A stretch of DNA of 64,000 nucleotides from Triplophysa rosa. Its lineage: Eukaryota; Chordata; Actinopteri; Cypriniformes; Nemacheilidae. How positions within the stretch are numbered: the first letter of the stretch is position 1; each line of letters starts with the position of its first letter. Under the pieces are notes generated by a model. It did no database searches. It was not told the origin of the DNA and saw only the letters and a list, made by a program, of their open reading frames with translations. Made by a program: the position numbers and the translations under genes. Positions 1 through 11,608 of the stretch are shown here, piece by piece. The DNA is taken from positions 2,310,785 through 2,374,784 of the forward strand of contig NC_079895.1 in the NCBI RefSeq assembly GCF_024868665.1, in the 5' to 3' direction.

Positions 1-790
1 CATCTCTAATACAAAATAAAGAGAAACTTGCACGACGTTCTTGTCCACCATCATCACGAGCGGTCAGGAAAATCGCTGGCAGTCAAAAACCTTGACTAAA
101 TTTCTTGAGTAAATTAGGGGCTAAACGACGACCTCTGGTCTCCTGTAGCTTTTAAACCAGGATGACATGGATTTTCAAATGACCATTTAAGCTAATATTT
201 AAGATGAATCGCGCGTAATGATTTCTGACCGAGATTGAATTAGAATCACATCCCGGCCTCCCTCAGACAGAACGAAAGGAGAGAGATCTGTAGCGCGTCG
301 AAACAAACACACGGGCTTGTTTGTATTTATAAATGTAATTAATATCTGTCCGCGCTATTTGCGTGCTTGTCATATGGAGTGCTCCGTCGCAGGCACATGA
401 AAGCAAGAGGCTCTCATAATTGTGTTTACATCCACAGATAAAAATGCCCGGGCTGTAATGATCAGTAATTATAAATATTTTCCTGGGTTTTACGGACCGT
501 AGCCGCGTCCATTGTGAGGCGGTGAAAACAGGTTGCATGGCTTAATTATGACATTGCACAAGAGTAAATGTAGCAGCGCGCGCTAAACACTTCCACTGGC
601 ATAATCACACCGTGAGCCGACTTTAAAGAGCTCATTACTGTTAGCTTTCTAAAGAGCGCTTTATTAAACACAGTTACCTAATAAGCGTCTTTGGTGGTGC
701 AAATTGCCCAAAATGGTAATGAGTCTGATTAGGCCACGTTTCAATTATGACAGCTTCCTCCTAGGGCGTCTGCATCCATCCTCCCACCAG
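1..790. other. Unique AT-rich non-coding block, candidate conserved enhancer region
   Basis: No reading frame here looks coding. The sequence is not made of the repeat families seen elsewhere in the window. It carries several homeodomain-type cores (TAATTA near 330, 468 and 543, CAATTATG near 740) set in complex, non-repetitive sequence. This texture is typical of conserved non-coding elements around vertebrate developmental genes, but conservation itself cannot be seen from one sequence. From 791 to 1015 nothing was recognised. Confidence 0.35.
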
Positions 791-1017
791 AGAGAGAAAA
801 CGGCCCTTTTATGTGAAGGAATCTGGCTAGAGATTGAATGTTGATGCTAGGACTGACTCGATAGTGACTGATCAAAGATGAAAGCCATACCTGCTTGACT
901 TTTTGTGTTATTAACTTCAGAAGTCTTCTTTTTTAAGATTGTGATGGCATTTTGGGAGGTATCTTGTTAAAGGGAGAAGTACATATACTGTATATAAGTC
1001 AATGGTTAAACATTGTT

Positions 1018-1329
1018 TTCGTGTGTGTGCGTGCGTGTGTGTGTGTTCATGTTTGTATATCCCGGTGGGGACCTAAACCTGAATGCACACCAACACATGG
1101 GGACTCGTGTCACCGTGGGGACCAAAATTGAGGTCCTCATGGGCAAAACAGCTAATAAATTGTACAGAACAATATTTTTTAAAACTCTAAAAATGCAAAA
1201 AGTGTTCTATGATCTTTAGGTTTAGGGATAGGGTTAGGGGATAGAATATACAGTTTGTACAGTATAAAAAACATTACGCCTATCGACTGTCCCCACGGGG
1301 ATAGTAAACCAGATACGTGTGTGTGCGTG

Positions 1330-1373
<44 letters not shown>
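1018..1373. repeat. GT microsatellite flanking a 'ggggac' dispersed fish repeat
   Basis: GT/GC-T runs at about 1018-1046 and 1315-1372 bracket a roughly 265-bp unit. The unit begins near 'tatcccggtggggacc' and ends near 'ccccacggggatagtaaacc'. I recall this unit, always next to GT tracts, as a common teleost interspersed repeat; the family name was not verified. Short predicted peptides over it are by-products of the simple repeat. Confidence 0.7.
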
Positions 1374-1375
<2 letters not shown>

Positions 1376-1632
1376 TTAAAGGGATAGTTTACCAAAAAAC
1401 ATTTCTTTACCCTCATGTCATTCAAAACATGAATGTCTTTCTTTCTTTTGCAGAACACAAAAGAAGATATTTTGAGAAATGTCTCTATGGTTTTGTGTTC
1501 ACACCATGAAAGTCAATGGAGTCCAATGTTGTTTGGTTATCAGTGTTCTTTAAAATATCAATGTGTTTTGAGCAAGAAAGTAACTCATTCAGGTTTGAAA
1601 ATGACATTTTTGGGTGAACTATCTTTTTAGGT
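1376..1632 (+). mobile_element. MITE, 'gggatagttcaccc' family, copy 1
   Basis: The copy begins 'ttaaagggatagtttacc' and ends with the inverted form 'gggtgaactatcttttta', giving terminal inverted repeats of about 20 bp. The interior has the motif 'gaacacaaaagaagatattt', shared with copies near 2480, 15960, 33970, 53195 and 58375. No transposase is encoded, so this is a non-autonomous DNA transposon. It lies directly after the GT tract. Confidence 0.75.
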
Positions 1633-2446
1633 TTATTTTTTTACATGCTGGCAATTTTATTTTGTATTGCTTTAAACACAAAGGTTTTTGCTAAACGTCT
1701 TAAAGTTTTTTTTTTCTCAAATGATGTCTGCGTTTTTGCAGACAAAAACGTCTGTTTACATAGAAAGGTGAAACAGCGCAAACGTCCTACCCAGTACTTG
1801 TGTTCTCACAGATGTATCTGTCGAGCACTTGAGCGTCCGAAATGGCCAAAATGCACATCCCCAGAGTATACACACACGTAGGACACGCACCGAAAAAATC
1901 CACCTCGTAGCTTCCTTTCAGCAACACAGTAATGAATTGAGAATGGTGCGAGCGGCTGTCCAATTTACACACTGGGAAATTGGACAGACAGAGCGCCAGC
2001 GAGCCGCTGTTTGCTTAAAATCGGCCAAGGCTAGCCAGATTAATAGATCCGAAAAAGGTCAGCTTCTCTGTCTCATTGGCCATGATCACAGTGTCTGAAA
2101 TTACACACCGCAGTGTATCACTCTCTCTCTCTTTCTCTCTCTCTCTCGCTCAGCCTCCACACCCAGCCTCGGCGTGTTGATCACTGTCAGAACTAACAGA
2201 TCCATTAGATGAGCAGAGATGATCAGTAAATACTGTCAGGTTTGTTGGAGATGTTATAGTTTGTAATGGGTGAGGACGTATGGTGTCTTTCATCATAACA
2301 TCGACCATTATTACCTTTTAAAATGATGGTGTTTTTAGTCGTTATGTGGCTTTGTTTTAGTTTTAGTGAAGTTCGTCGTTATTGTACAACTCGACTGGTT
2401 TTGTTTTTCAGATGTTGCAATCAAGTGGTGATCAAACCCGTGTGCA
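1633..2446. other. Non-coding, no gene seen
   Basis: Low-complexity T runs occur near 1705 and a CT-rich tract at about 2120-2152. A small inverted repeat of 'gtctgcgttttt' type lies near 1726-1756. Short open frames of 61-89 codons on both strands overlap one another and show no domain. Confidence 0.5.
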
Positions 2447-2476
2447 TTTAGGCAGATGCCTTTATCCAAAGTGACT
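2447..2476 (-). mobile_element. Truncated SINE tail
   Basis: The stretch 'ggcagatgcctttatccaaa' followed by 'gtgactta' matches the 3' tail of the tRNA-derived SINE seen complete at 54532-54695. It is cut off exactly where the next MITE begins, so the MITE probably inserted in, or joined to, the SINE tail. Confidence 0.6.
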
Positions 2477-2738
2477 TAAAGGGATAGTTCACCCATAATC
2501 CTCATTTACTCAACCTCTTGTCTTTTCAAAACTGTATGACTTTCTTTCTTCGGCAGAACACAAAAGAAGATATTTTGACGATTGTCTGTGACCGAACAAC
2601 ACTGAACCCCATTGACTTCCATTGTATGAACACAAAACCACTGAGACATTTCTCAAAATATCTTGTGTGTCGTATACAGGTTTTGAATAACATTTGGGTA
2701 AATGATGACATCATTTTGGCATAACTATCCTTTTTAAA
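2477..2738 (+). mobile_element. MITE, 'gggatagttcaccc' family, copy 2
   Basis: It starts 'aaagggatagttcaccc' and ends 'ataactatccttttt'. The interior matches copy 5 (53193-53490) closely, including 'gaacacaaaagaagatattt' and 'cattgacttccattgtatga'. There is no coding capacity. Confidence 0.75.
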
Positions 2739-3450
2739 CACAGAACTGAAATTGTTTGTTGTAAAAGTAAACAAAAATGTCCTAAAAGTCATAGATTGTT
2801 TATTTGCAAATGTTGCCTTTAGATTACCATGAACATACACAGCCTTTGTCAACAACAACTGAAGATACGAACATTTGTACCTCTTGCTTTTTAAAAGTCA
2901 ATATTAATGCATTTCACTGCCATATGCCTATTAAGCTTTTGCGTTTTTTCCATCACAGATTCTTTAAAGCTTCTGTAGGTCTCGAAAGTTCTTCTGAAAG
3001 GAAGCGCATTAGCGTCATCTCAGAGTCGATGAACTTTCAGAGTCCGGCTGGCGATCAATCAGTCCTGCCTGCTTTTGTTTGGCATCTCGGCCAAATGGAC
3101 GACAGTGGTCAGTGTAATCTAAGATTTTCCAGGCGTAAAGTAGAGCAGCCGACTGTAGTAAATTAAACAAAGGGGGTTTGTGAGAAGTCAGTCAGGGAAA
3201 TTGAGCTCTGGAGTCCTTCGGCCGTCTCTCTTTTATACAAACACAGGTAATAATACAGCCGCTCTCATTACGGCTCTGATAGACAACAAAGATATACTCA
3301 ACTAGTTTGATAATTGCTCGTAAAAACAAGTGGATTTATGTTTACATGACATATGCAAACCTTTTGTTTATATATTACTTTGACAAAATATTCTGTAAAA
3401 GCTTCACGTCTTCTGTTCTCACGTGTTCAGATGTGCTCCGCTGTGCAGTT
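2739..3450. other. Non-coding, no gene seen
   Basis: AT-rich sequence. A 120-codon open frame over 2804-3166 has no recognisable domain, no splice context and no repeat relation, and is judged to be chance. Confidence 0.45.
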
Positions 3451-3453
3451 TTA

Positions 3454-3687
3454 GGCCCGATTCACATTTCGCGTCTTTTCCGCGCGCATATTCGTTATTT
3501 TAAAAGTAGACGCACGGCAGGCGCGCGCAAATAGGGGGCGACGCGGTCGTGACGCGCACATTTTTCTAGGCACATCGGCGCCACATCGAGATGGAAAAGT
3601 TCAACTTTTCGGAGTGGCGCGTGGGCACCGCGGGTCATTTGAAGAGAGAAAGAGGCGCGGTTTTGGACGTGAAATGTGAATCGGGCC
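3454..3687. mobile_element. Harbinger-like MITE with TTA target duplication
   Basis: The left end is 'ggcccgattcacatttcgcg' and the right end is its inverse, 'gtgaaatgtgaatcgggcc'. Both are flanked by TTA (3451-3453 and 3688-3690). A 3-bp TTA duplication with GG-starting inverted repeats is characteristic of PIF/Harbinger elements. The 234-bp interior is GC-rich and non-coding. Confidence 0.75.
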
Positions 3688-3992
3688 TTAATCTTTTTCA
3701 GGGCTCAAGACTGCGGCTAAATAGTCGCATTTTGTGACCAGTTTTCGAGACATTGCGAGAATTTTTACAAGTGCTCATGCATGTGCGACCTGCAACTTTT
3801 GAATTTCTTCTAGTTGTTATTTCATGTAGAAAGACGAGTAGAACACGACCCGCCACCAGTGCAGGCTGTGTGTGATAGTCAACTGCGCGCCAGTGCGTGG
3901 GTCACTCGCCTCACTGATGTTTCCCAAGGACACGCACAATCCAGGTCGTCATTGACAAGTTTACACACACACAACGTGAGCGCACTACGGCT

Positions 3993-4325
3993 GGGTCCGA
4001 AAACGCCCCTATACCCTCATTCACTATTCCCTACATTAGTTCACTAATATAGTCCACTTTAAGGGGTGGGTGAAAACGAGTAAATTCGGACACTCACTGA
4101 GGGCACCATCTTCTGCCGAGACGCGGGAATTCCTTCAGCGCGAGCATCACGATAGATGGCTACCAGCTAGCCGTGAGTGTACATCGGTTGTACACTCGTC
4201 ATTTTGATGCATCATGGGATTGAATGAGTGCACTCAATAATGTCCACTATGAATTCAGACACCACTAAAAATGGATGTCCCCTCAAATAGTGCTATATTA
4301 GGGTATAGGGGGCTATTTCGGACAT
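3993..4325. mobile_element. MITE with 'gtccgaaa' inverted ends
   Basis: The left end 'gggtccgaaaacgcccct' plus 'ataccct' is mirrored on the right by 'agggtatagggggctat' plus 'ttcggacat'. The interior contains repeated short forms such as 'cactattccct'. The type resembles the outer element at 49364-50513. No transposase frame is present. Confidence 0.65.
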
Positions 4326-6944
4326 ATTTCGCTGATTGCTGTGACGGATTTCTTGAGCCCAAGGCCGAACGATTTGATATACGAGACGTTTAAAACGAAA
4401 CTATCCGCGGAGTTCAGGAAATGTCATTTATTTGTTGATCGCTTGAGACAGCACTTGATCATTTCAAATGCGTGAACGATATTTACACGTGTTATGTGAA
4501 CATGAGGAAAAGTGTCCTTAATACACGATAAAATCATCGTAAGAACGTAACAACACAACAACACGAGAACTTTCATTTTGCTTTAATGTGGAACACTGTA
4601 AAAAGTTAAATATACTGTATACTTTTTGACAAGCACAATTTCTGTCGGTTCAAATGAATTCAGATTACAGTCTCTATTTAGCACCAATCAATAACAAAGC
4701 TTCTCTGTAGACTCTACCTCTTTTTAAATAAGCAGAACCAAATCTGCGGTCATCGAATAACTTATTTGTCAGTATCAGTAATGCAGTTATGTTGGGTAAA
4801 ATAATTGAATATTTTTGCTTGCGCTCCTGGAGCCCTGATTTTGAATGTGTAAAATGTACCCTGTGTGTGTAAGCCCTGGCATTACTGTAGATCGGTACGA
4901 TCAAAGTTCTAGCCGCCGTGTTCCCCAAGAGTCGCCGAATCCTCTGATGACAGATTAGAGAGTCCCGAGTGACATTTTTATACCTGTAACAGTGATAAGG
5001 ATGTCCTCTTGTGTTATTTATGTGTGTGGCAGTGCTAACCGTAGCTTGAACACAGCGTGGAGCTGGAAAACTGTTGATTTAGTGGAGATGAAGCTCGGAC
5101 ATGATTCATCTTCCCATCCTCTTTCATTCTCCCTCTCGCGTTCCACCTCTGTGGTTCTCTTCGCTCTTAGACTCAATTATTTTTCTGGAATGTCTTTCGT
5201 CGTGCGGAGCAGGCGTTTTATGCTTAAATACGCTGTGGGGTGACGGGTTTATCTGAAGGGTTGCAAGCATATCAAATAAAAATTACAAAGCAATTCACAA
5301 ATATTGGCGTACATGAGGTGGATACTGTAATTCAGAGCCCAGCCCCCGTAAAAAAAAAAAAAACTTCTTTGTGTCATAACGCTTTGATCTGCGTAAGGAA
5401 GGTTTTATTTTTGTAATGGTTCGGTAATAGTGAGGGAAAGTGAATTTGCTCATTTGTTCAAGCGCCGCGCGCTCGGTAAAACCCATCAGACTGCGAGACG
5501 AGAGCATTGTTTGAAATCTATCGGTGGCGCTTCGGAGGATTTCAACCTTTTGAAACTCGTCTTACTTTGTTGTAGAGCAAGTTAACACCCACATTCCTCA
5601 CAAAGAACTGCCTTTGAGAGGAGCCACGTATATATAAAATATATATATATATGTATTTGAAAGTGGAACATGAAAGCGGCGGAATAAATGGATTAACAAG
5701 TGGATGTACAGAGGCACAGAGAGAACCTCTGAATTCCCAAGGTAATATTCCCAAAGCCACACAGCTCATGTCCATAAAGAATGAAAAGGTTGCGTTTTGA
5801 TGGTGGCAGATATGCGTCTTGTATTTCGCTGGTGAAATAAATCAACGTGCACACTATAAACAGAGTTCAGGGAAAAATATGCATGATGAGATCACAAAAA
5901 CTGTTTTAATTGAATATAAAGATTTTTACTTTTCTTGGCTGCTGTTTTTTACGTTCTCTTTTTAATATCTTTTTTGTATAGCTTGAATAAACTAAGATAC
6001 CTTTTTTAAAGACCATTTTCAGCTTTTCTGAATTTACTTTTTATAGGTATGTGTTTAGGTACAATTATAATTTTTGTTTTATTCTGTGAACTAACAGCAT
6101 TTCTCCAAAATTTCAAACAAAAATATAGTTTTTATTAGCAGAAAATTGAGAAAGAAACTGGAGAAACAGGTCAAAATAACAGAAAAGATGCTCTGTGTTT
6201 TTTTTAAGATCTCAAATACTGCAAAGAAAACAAGTTCATATTCCCTTTTAAGCAATACAACAGTAATACGTGTACATAAATAATCATTTTTCATGTGATA
6301 ATCTTGATTTTTGTCTCAGTTTTCATGTGTCTCGTCATGCTGTCAGTCTTTCACATTGCTGTTGGATGACTTTGTCACTCCTGAGTTTTGATTTTGTTGA
6401 AATTGAACAGACACTGGACTGGAATGACCACAATACATCTAGAAATGCGGATTTAAAGAACATTTGGAATGGTCTCGTAATCTTTTTCTGCGGCTGTATG
6501 TTCTGCATGTATGACTGTACATAAAATTCATAAAATTGACTGACATAGATTGACAAATCAGAAGAAACACCAGTTCCTGGACAACCCACTCGTGCAAAAT
6601 ATAAAAACAACTGAGCAATGCATAGACCAAAATCTCAAAGGTGCAGACGAAACTTTTGCGGTCTATCTCTCTTTAGCAGCCAAAAGCAGGAAAGCATTCT
6701 GTGAAACGTAGAAAGTGAATTTTTATTCTGAAGGTGTTTTAGTTAATGAGTGTTGATGAGGTGTCGCTCTGATGTGCCCACAGTATTTTTCATATTTTAC
6801 ACACAGTAATTTTCCACTCGTAATGTGAGTGAAATGCCCACTGAATGAAGGGAAAGTTGTGGAAATGATCCCAGATAACCGGACACCAGAATACGGTCGA
6901 GTAAGATAATTCAGTGTGTTTGTTTGAATTCTTAGACATTTCCG
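4326..6944. other. Non-coding, no gene seen
   Basis: AT-rich sequence with an A13 run at about 5350, a short TA tract near 5625-5655 and many T runs. Predicted peptides of 60-90 residues on either strand overlap and carry no domain. Nothing supportable was found. Confidence 0.5.
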
Positions 6945-7188
6945 TCGTGATCGGTTGATTATAGTGTTAAAAGTGCCGTGCGTCTGGCTTTAGCGATGCT
7001 GGTTTTATCCCTGCGCTTATTAATGGGCTTTACTGGCATATGTGCCATGTTCTCCCCGGCTTCCTTTGTCTTCAGACTTTCTTAGTCATTAACTCGCCGG
7101 CCTGACAGCTTCACCAGCCAAAGCAACCATCCCTTTGACTAAAACCTTGTAAATTAACACAATTAGCTCAGCATCATCCTGCTAATTA
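6945..7188. other. Candidate conserved non-coding element
   Basis: Unique sequence with 'cttattaatgggctttact', 'cacaattagctcag' and 'ctgctaattagctctg'. It lacks the terminal repeats of the surrounding MITEs and is directly followed by a GT tract. Interpretation as an enhancer is inference. Confidence 0.35.
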
Positions 7189-7194
7189 GCTCTG

Positions 7195-7207
7195 TATGTG
7201 TGTGCGT

Positions 7208-7246
<39 letters not shown>

Positions 7247-7275
7247 TGAGTGAGTGAGTGCGTGCGTGCGTGAGT
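7195..7275. repeat. GT/GTGA/GCGT compound microsatellite
   Basis: The run starts as TGTG with GC interruptions. It becomes pure GT at about 7212-7242, then 'gagtgagtgagtg', then 'cgtgcgtgcgtg'. Confidence 0.9.
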
Positions 7276-8100
7276 GTTGTCTGGCCAGGCTACTGAGGGA
7301 CTCGTGCGAGGGAAAACCACATGCCTATCTTCAATTGTGGTGGAATTGCTCCGATAAACACACAAAACTGATGCTATTGAGAGAGATTTCTATTTTGAGC
7401 TGGAGGGTTCAAAAAGAAATTGTGACTAGATTGCAGTTTTTGGATATACGTCATGATAAATACAGCTAGGACTGGATGATGTGTCACAGTCATCATAGAT
7501 TTGCAAATATCCTGGCAATATTAAATTAAATTTACAAAGCGATTTTGCTCAGCTGCATCCACTTCTGTACAGAAGTGCAATATGTGATTTTATTTTTTCA
7601 AGTTTCTGAGATGGCTAAAATCTTTCTTATTTTTATGTTGAAATTCAGTTTTATGTTTCAGTGACCTATTCGGATTTTATTCATTTTCATACAGAAGGTT
7701 CAGTTAAACTTGTTAAAAACAACAAGAAATTGTTTTGTTTTGGAAATTAATGTTTATTTATGAATTAGATTTTTTAATATTCAAAACATTGTGATACTTT
7801 GTGCGGTGAAGCCAGTATTGTGTATTGTATCCCATTGTTACAATCCTACTTTTTTCACTGTACTCTATGTTCTCATTTTGCTTAAAGTATTTTTATTTTA
7901 ATTGGCGACAGGCTGTTTGTTTTGAATCTTTGGTTAAATGTATATTTTTTATATCACACAGCCTTAAACGCAACACGTTGCAAGCAAAGTGTGAACTATT
8001 TAATTGTTTATTAAGGGTTTACCGGGTTTATATTTTATTCATGATGATCATACCGCAGGGAGTAATTATGTGTGTTTCGAGCCCTGAGAGATTGTGTTTT
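7276..8100. other. AT-rich non-coding stretch
   Basis: Sequence with many T and A runs. No coding frame, RNA gene or terminal repeat was recognised. Confidence 0.5.
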
Positions 8101-9060
8101 TAAACGCTCGCTCGCTCGTTGCCATTCAGTCTGTGGCTAACATTATTGGATAGAGAGATCAGGGTATTGTGGCCGAGAGCTCATAAACACCTCCGTTTCC
8201 CGCCATCGCTTCTTTGTGCGATGAATAGCGCCCGTGAGCGCTCAGGCCCGTAAGCTCAGATAAGCGGTAGGTGTGCCTGTTTGAGTACAATAACACTGCG
8301 GCCGAGTGCCGTTGTCATCAGAAGTCCATCTTCAGACGACGACGACGACGGCAGCGCGCGTGCGAGACCACCCCCGTCATCCCGACGGCTCTGGAGTAAA
8401 TGTCTCTTTGATAATCCCATGCTGCGTCTAAAATGACAGCGTGCGCGACTGCTTGTGTTTGCAGATGGAGTTTGGGATTAAACTTGATGGTGGCTTTTGA
8501 GCCCCGGAGGCAATAAAAGACAGCGGCTGTGAAGAGAAAAGACAGTGAGACAGAACCCAGAGCGTCAAAGTAAAAGAAGAGAGAGACAGAAGAGCATTAG
8601 AGCGAACGAGAGGGAGGCAGGAAGGTTTTTTCCCCCCTCTGCCAGCGCCCCGTGCTCCGGGAGGCGGGCGGCAGACAGAAAGCTGTTGTAATTCATGCCG
8701 TGCTGTGGGTTTGTGTGATGAAAGCAGCGGAGCGCTGCCTGGGAGATTGCTTTGCTGCACTCCTCCAAGCAGATTTGAAACTGTCTGGGACTGCTTTAGA
8801 TGAGAGTTGGATTATAGAGTGACCTGCGATGTCTGTGTCACTCGGCTGTGTGCAGGGTGCATTATACTGCGCTAACCAGGTGTTGGAGGCCCGAATCTGC
8901 AGCGTTTCTGCGATAGCAACTGTCAGCAGAACCGGCGATATGAAGCCGGGACTCTTGGAGAGCTGGATGAACGGAAATGGAAAGTAATATTTGGCTGCTG
9001 TTGTTGGGGTTGCCGCTGCTGTTTATTTGCTTTCTTTTCCATGTCAATTGCTTTAAAGAT
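8101..9060 (+). promoter_or_regulatory. fign: Candidate fign promoter / 5' UTR exon region
   Basis: This block has many more CpG dinucleotides than its AT-rich left neighbour (for example 'cgctcgctcgctcg' at 8107, 'gacgacgacgacgac' near 8337 and 'cgggaggcgggcgg' near 8658). It passes into a purine-rich transcript-like strand on plus (8520-8640). It lies upstream of the fign coding exon on the same strand, separated from it mainly by a transposon. A possible donor 'gaaa|gtaata' exists near 8981-8990, but no exon boundary is certain. The sequence could equally be a conserved enhancer. It does not encode the N-terminal residues expected upstream of the fign exon. Confidence 0.35.
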
Positions 9061-9245
9061 CATTGAAGAATCTTTTTAAACCTGGTGATCGATAGCCGGA
9101 TGTGATGCAAATGATTTTTTTGATTCCGTTTTAGATGATTTACAAACAGTTGCATGCCCTTTTTTTACTTGGTTCACTAAAAATATTTGCAAACAAACGC
9201 TGACAAGACAATAGGGCTGCAACAACTAATCGATAAAATAGATAA

Positions 9246-9282
9246 TAATCGATAATGAAATTCTGAATTTCATTGTCGATTA
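9246..9282. repeat. Subterminal hairpin of the hAT element
   Basis: Two 17-bp arms, 'taatcgataatgaaatt' and 'aatttcattgtcgatta', pair with one mismatch around a 3-base loop. Subterminal hairpins of this kind are common in hAT elements. Confidence 0.8.
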
Positions 9283-9291
9283 GTTGGTCTG

Positions 9292-9309
9292 TGACGTCAC
9301 TTGACGTCA
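9292..9309. promoter_or_regulatory. Two perfect CRE palindromes
   Basis: TGACGTCA occurs at 9292-9299 and again at 9302-9309, exactly 10 bp apart. This is the full CREB/ATF consensus. Both lie inside the transposon between its left end and the minisatellite. Any effect on fign is inference. Confidence 0.55.
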
Positions 9310-9361
9310 CGCAGTTATAGATCAAGCGCGTCTTCTTCCCTTTTAAAATGACCATTTTAGA

Positions 9362-11608
9362 TGTCTCTCCGTGCAGCACGAGGTGCGCAGTTTTAAAGTC
9401 ACACTTGTCTCTCAGTGCTGCACGAGATGCGCAGTTTTAAAGTCACACTTGTCTCTCAGTGCAGCGCGAGATGCGCAGTTTTAAAGTCACATTTGTCTCT
9501 CCGTGCTGCACGAGGTGCGCAGTTTTAAAGTCACACTTGTCTCTCAGTGCTGCACGAGATGCGCAGTTTTAAAGTCACACTTGTCTCTCAGTGCAGCGCG
9601 AGGTGCGCAGTTTTAAAGTCACACTTGTCTCTCCGTGCAGCGCGAGGTGCGCAGTTTTAAAGTCACACTTGTCTCTCCGTGCAGCGCGAGGTGCGCAGTT
9701 TTAAAGTCACACTTGTCTCTCCGTGCAGCGCGAGGTGCGCAGTTTTAAAGTCACACTTGTCTCTCCGTGCATGCACGAGGTGCGCAGTTTTAAAGTCACA
9801 CTTGTCTCTCAGTGCATGCGACGAGATGCGCAGTTTTAAAGTCACACTTGTCTCTCCGTGCAGCGCGAGGTGCGCAGTTTTAAAGTCACACTTGTCTCTC
9901 CGTGCAGCGCGAGGTGCGCAGTTTTAAAGTCACACTTGTCTCTCCGTGCAGCGCGAGGTGCGCAGTTTTAAAGTCACACTTGTCTCTCCGTGCATGCGCG
10001 AGGTGCGCAGTTTTAAAGTCACACTTGTCTCTCCGTGCAGCGCGAGTGCGCAGTTTTAAAGTCACACTTGTCTCTCCGTGCAGCGCGAGGTGCGCAGTTT
10101 TAAAGTCACACTTGTCTCTCCGTGCAGCGCGAGGTGCGCAGTTTTAAAGTCACACTTGTCTCTCCGTGCAGCGCGAGGTGCGCAGTTTTAAAGTCACACT
10201 TGTCTCTCCGTGCAGCGCGAGGTGCGCAGTTTTAAAGTCACACTTGTCTCTCCGTGCAGCGCGAGGTGCGCAGTTTTAAAGTCACACTTGTCTCTCCGTG
10301 CGCGCGAGGTGCGCAGTTTTAAAGTCACACTGTGTCTCTCAGTGCTAGCGCGAGGTGCGCAGTTTTAAAGTCACACGTGTCTCTCAGTGCAGCGCGAGGT
10401 GCGCAGTTTTAAAGTCACACGTGTCTCTCCGTGCAGCGCGAGGTGCGCAGTTTTAAAGTCACACTGTCTCTCAGTGCAGCGCGAGGTGCGCAGTTTTAAA
10501 GTCACACGTGTCTCTCCGTGCAGCGCGAGGTGCGCAGTTTTAAAGTCACACGTGTCTCTCCGTGCAGCGCGAGGTGCGCAGTTTTAAAGTCACACGTGTC
10601 TCTCCGTGCAGCGCGAGGTGCGCAGTTTTAAAGTCACACGTGTCTCTCCGTGCAGCGCGAGGTGCGCAGTTTTAAAGTCACACGTGTCTCTCCGTGCAGC
10701 GCGAGGTGCGCAGTTTTAAAGTCACACGTGTCTCTCCGTGCAGCGCGAGGTGCGCAGTTTTAAAGTCACACGTGTCTCTCCGTGCAGCGCGAGGTGCGCA
10801 GTTTTAAAGTCACACGTTGTCTCTCCGTGCAGCGCGAGGTGCGCAGTTTTAAAGTCACACGTGTCTCTCCGTGCAGCGCGAGGTGCGCAGTTTTAAAGTC
10901 ACACTGTCTCTCCGTGCAGCGCGAGGTGCGCAGTTTTAAAGTCACACGTGTCTCTCAGTGCAGCGCGAGGTGCGCAGTTTTAAAGTCACACTTGTCTCTC
11001 CGTGCAGCAGCGAGTGCGCAGTTTTAAAGTCACACTGTCTCTCGTGGATGCGTCTCTTCGTGCAGCGCGAGGTGCGCAGTTTTAAAGTCACATTGTTCTC
11101 CGTGGATGCGTCTCTTCGTGCAGCGCGAGGTGCGCAGTTTTAAAGTCACACTTGTCTCTCCGTGCAGCACGAGGTGCGCAGTTTTAAAGTCACACTTGTC
11201 TCTCCGTGCAGCGCGAGATGCGCAGTTTTAAAGTCACACGTGTCTCTGTGCAGCGGAGGTGCGCAGTTTTAAAGTCACACTTGTCTCTCCGTGCAGCGTC
11301 GAGGTGCGCAGTTTTAAAGTCACACTTGTCTCTGTGCAGCGGAGGTGCGCAGTTTTAAAGTCACACTTGTCTCTCCGTGCAGCGGAGAGTGCGCAGTTTT
11401 AAAGTCACACTGTCTCTGTGCAGCGCGAGGTGCGCAGTTTTAAAGTCAGACGTGTTCTCCGTGGTTACGTCTCTCCGTGCAGCACAGTTGCGCAGTTTTA
11501 AAGTCAGACGTGTCTCTCGGTGCATGCGTCTCTCCTGCAGCGCGAGGTGCGCAGTTTTAAAGTCAACGTGTTTTCATGCATCTCTTCAGCTGCGCAGTTT
11601 TAAAGTTT
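9362..11608 (+). repeat. 44-bp minisatellite, about 50 copies
   Basis: The unit contains 'cagcgcgaggtgcgcagttt' followed by 'taaagtcacacttgtctctc' and recurs every 44 bp; for example 'gcagcgcgag' starts at 9681 and 9725. I counted about 50 copies of the core 'gcgcagttttaaag'. Early copies (9362-10320) read CACTTGTC. A central block (about 10370-10950) reads CACGTGTC, giving E-boxes. The last quarter is degenerate, with indels and 'gtggatgcgtctctt' insertions. Overlapping 60-82-residue frames are artefacts of the repeat. Confidence 0.95.

Noticed and set aside
1220..1250. Telomere-like 'ttagggatagggttagggg'
   Set aside because: It is part of the dispersed 'ggggac' repeat next to a GT tract, not a tandem TTAGGG array.
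8970..8990. Alternative fign start at an ATG just before a gtaata donor-like site
   Set aside because: Splicing to the acceptor at 12364 would give M-E-S-L-K-M in frame, but this does not match the known fidgetin lead and the donor is weak. Kept only as a remote option.
9362..11608. CRISPR-like array of regular direct repeats
   Set aside because: There are no unique spacers: the whole 44-bp unit is repeated. The context is a vertebrate transposon.
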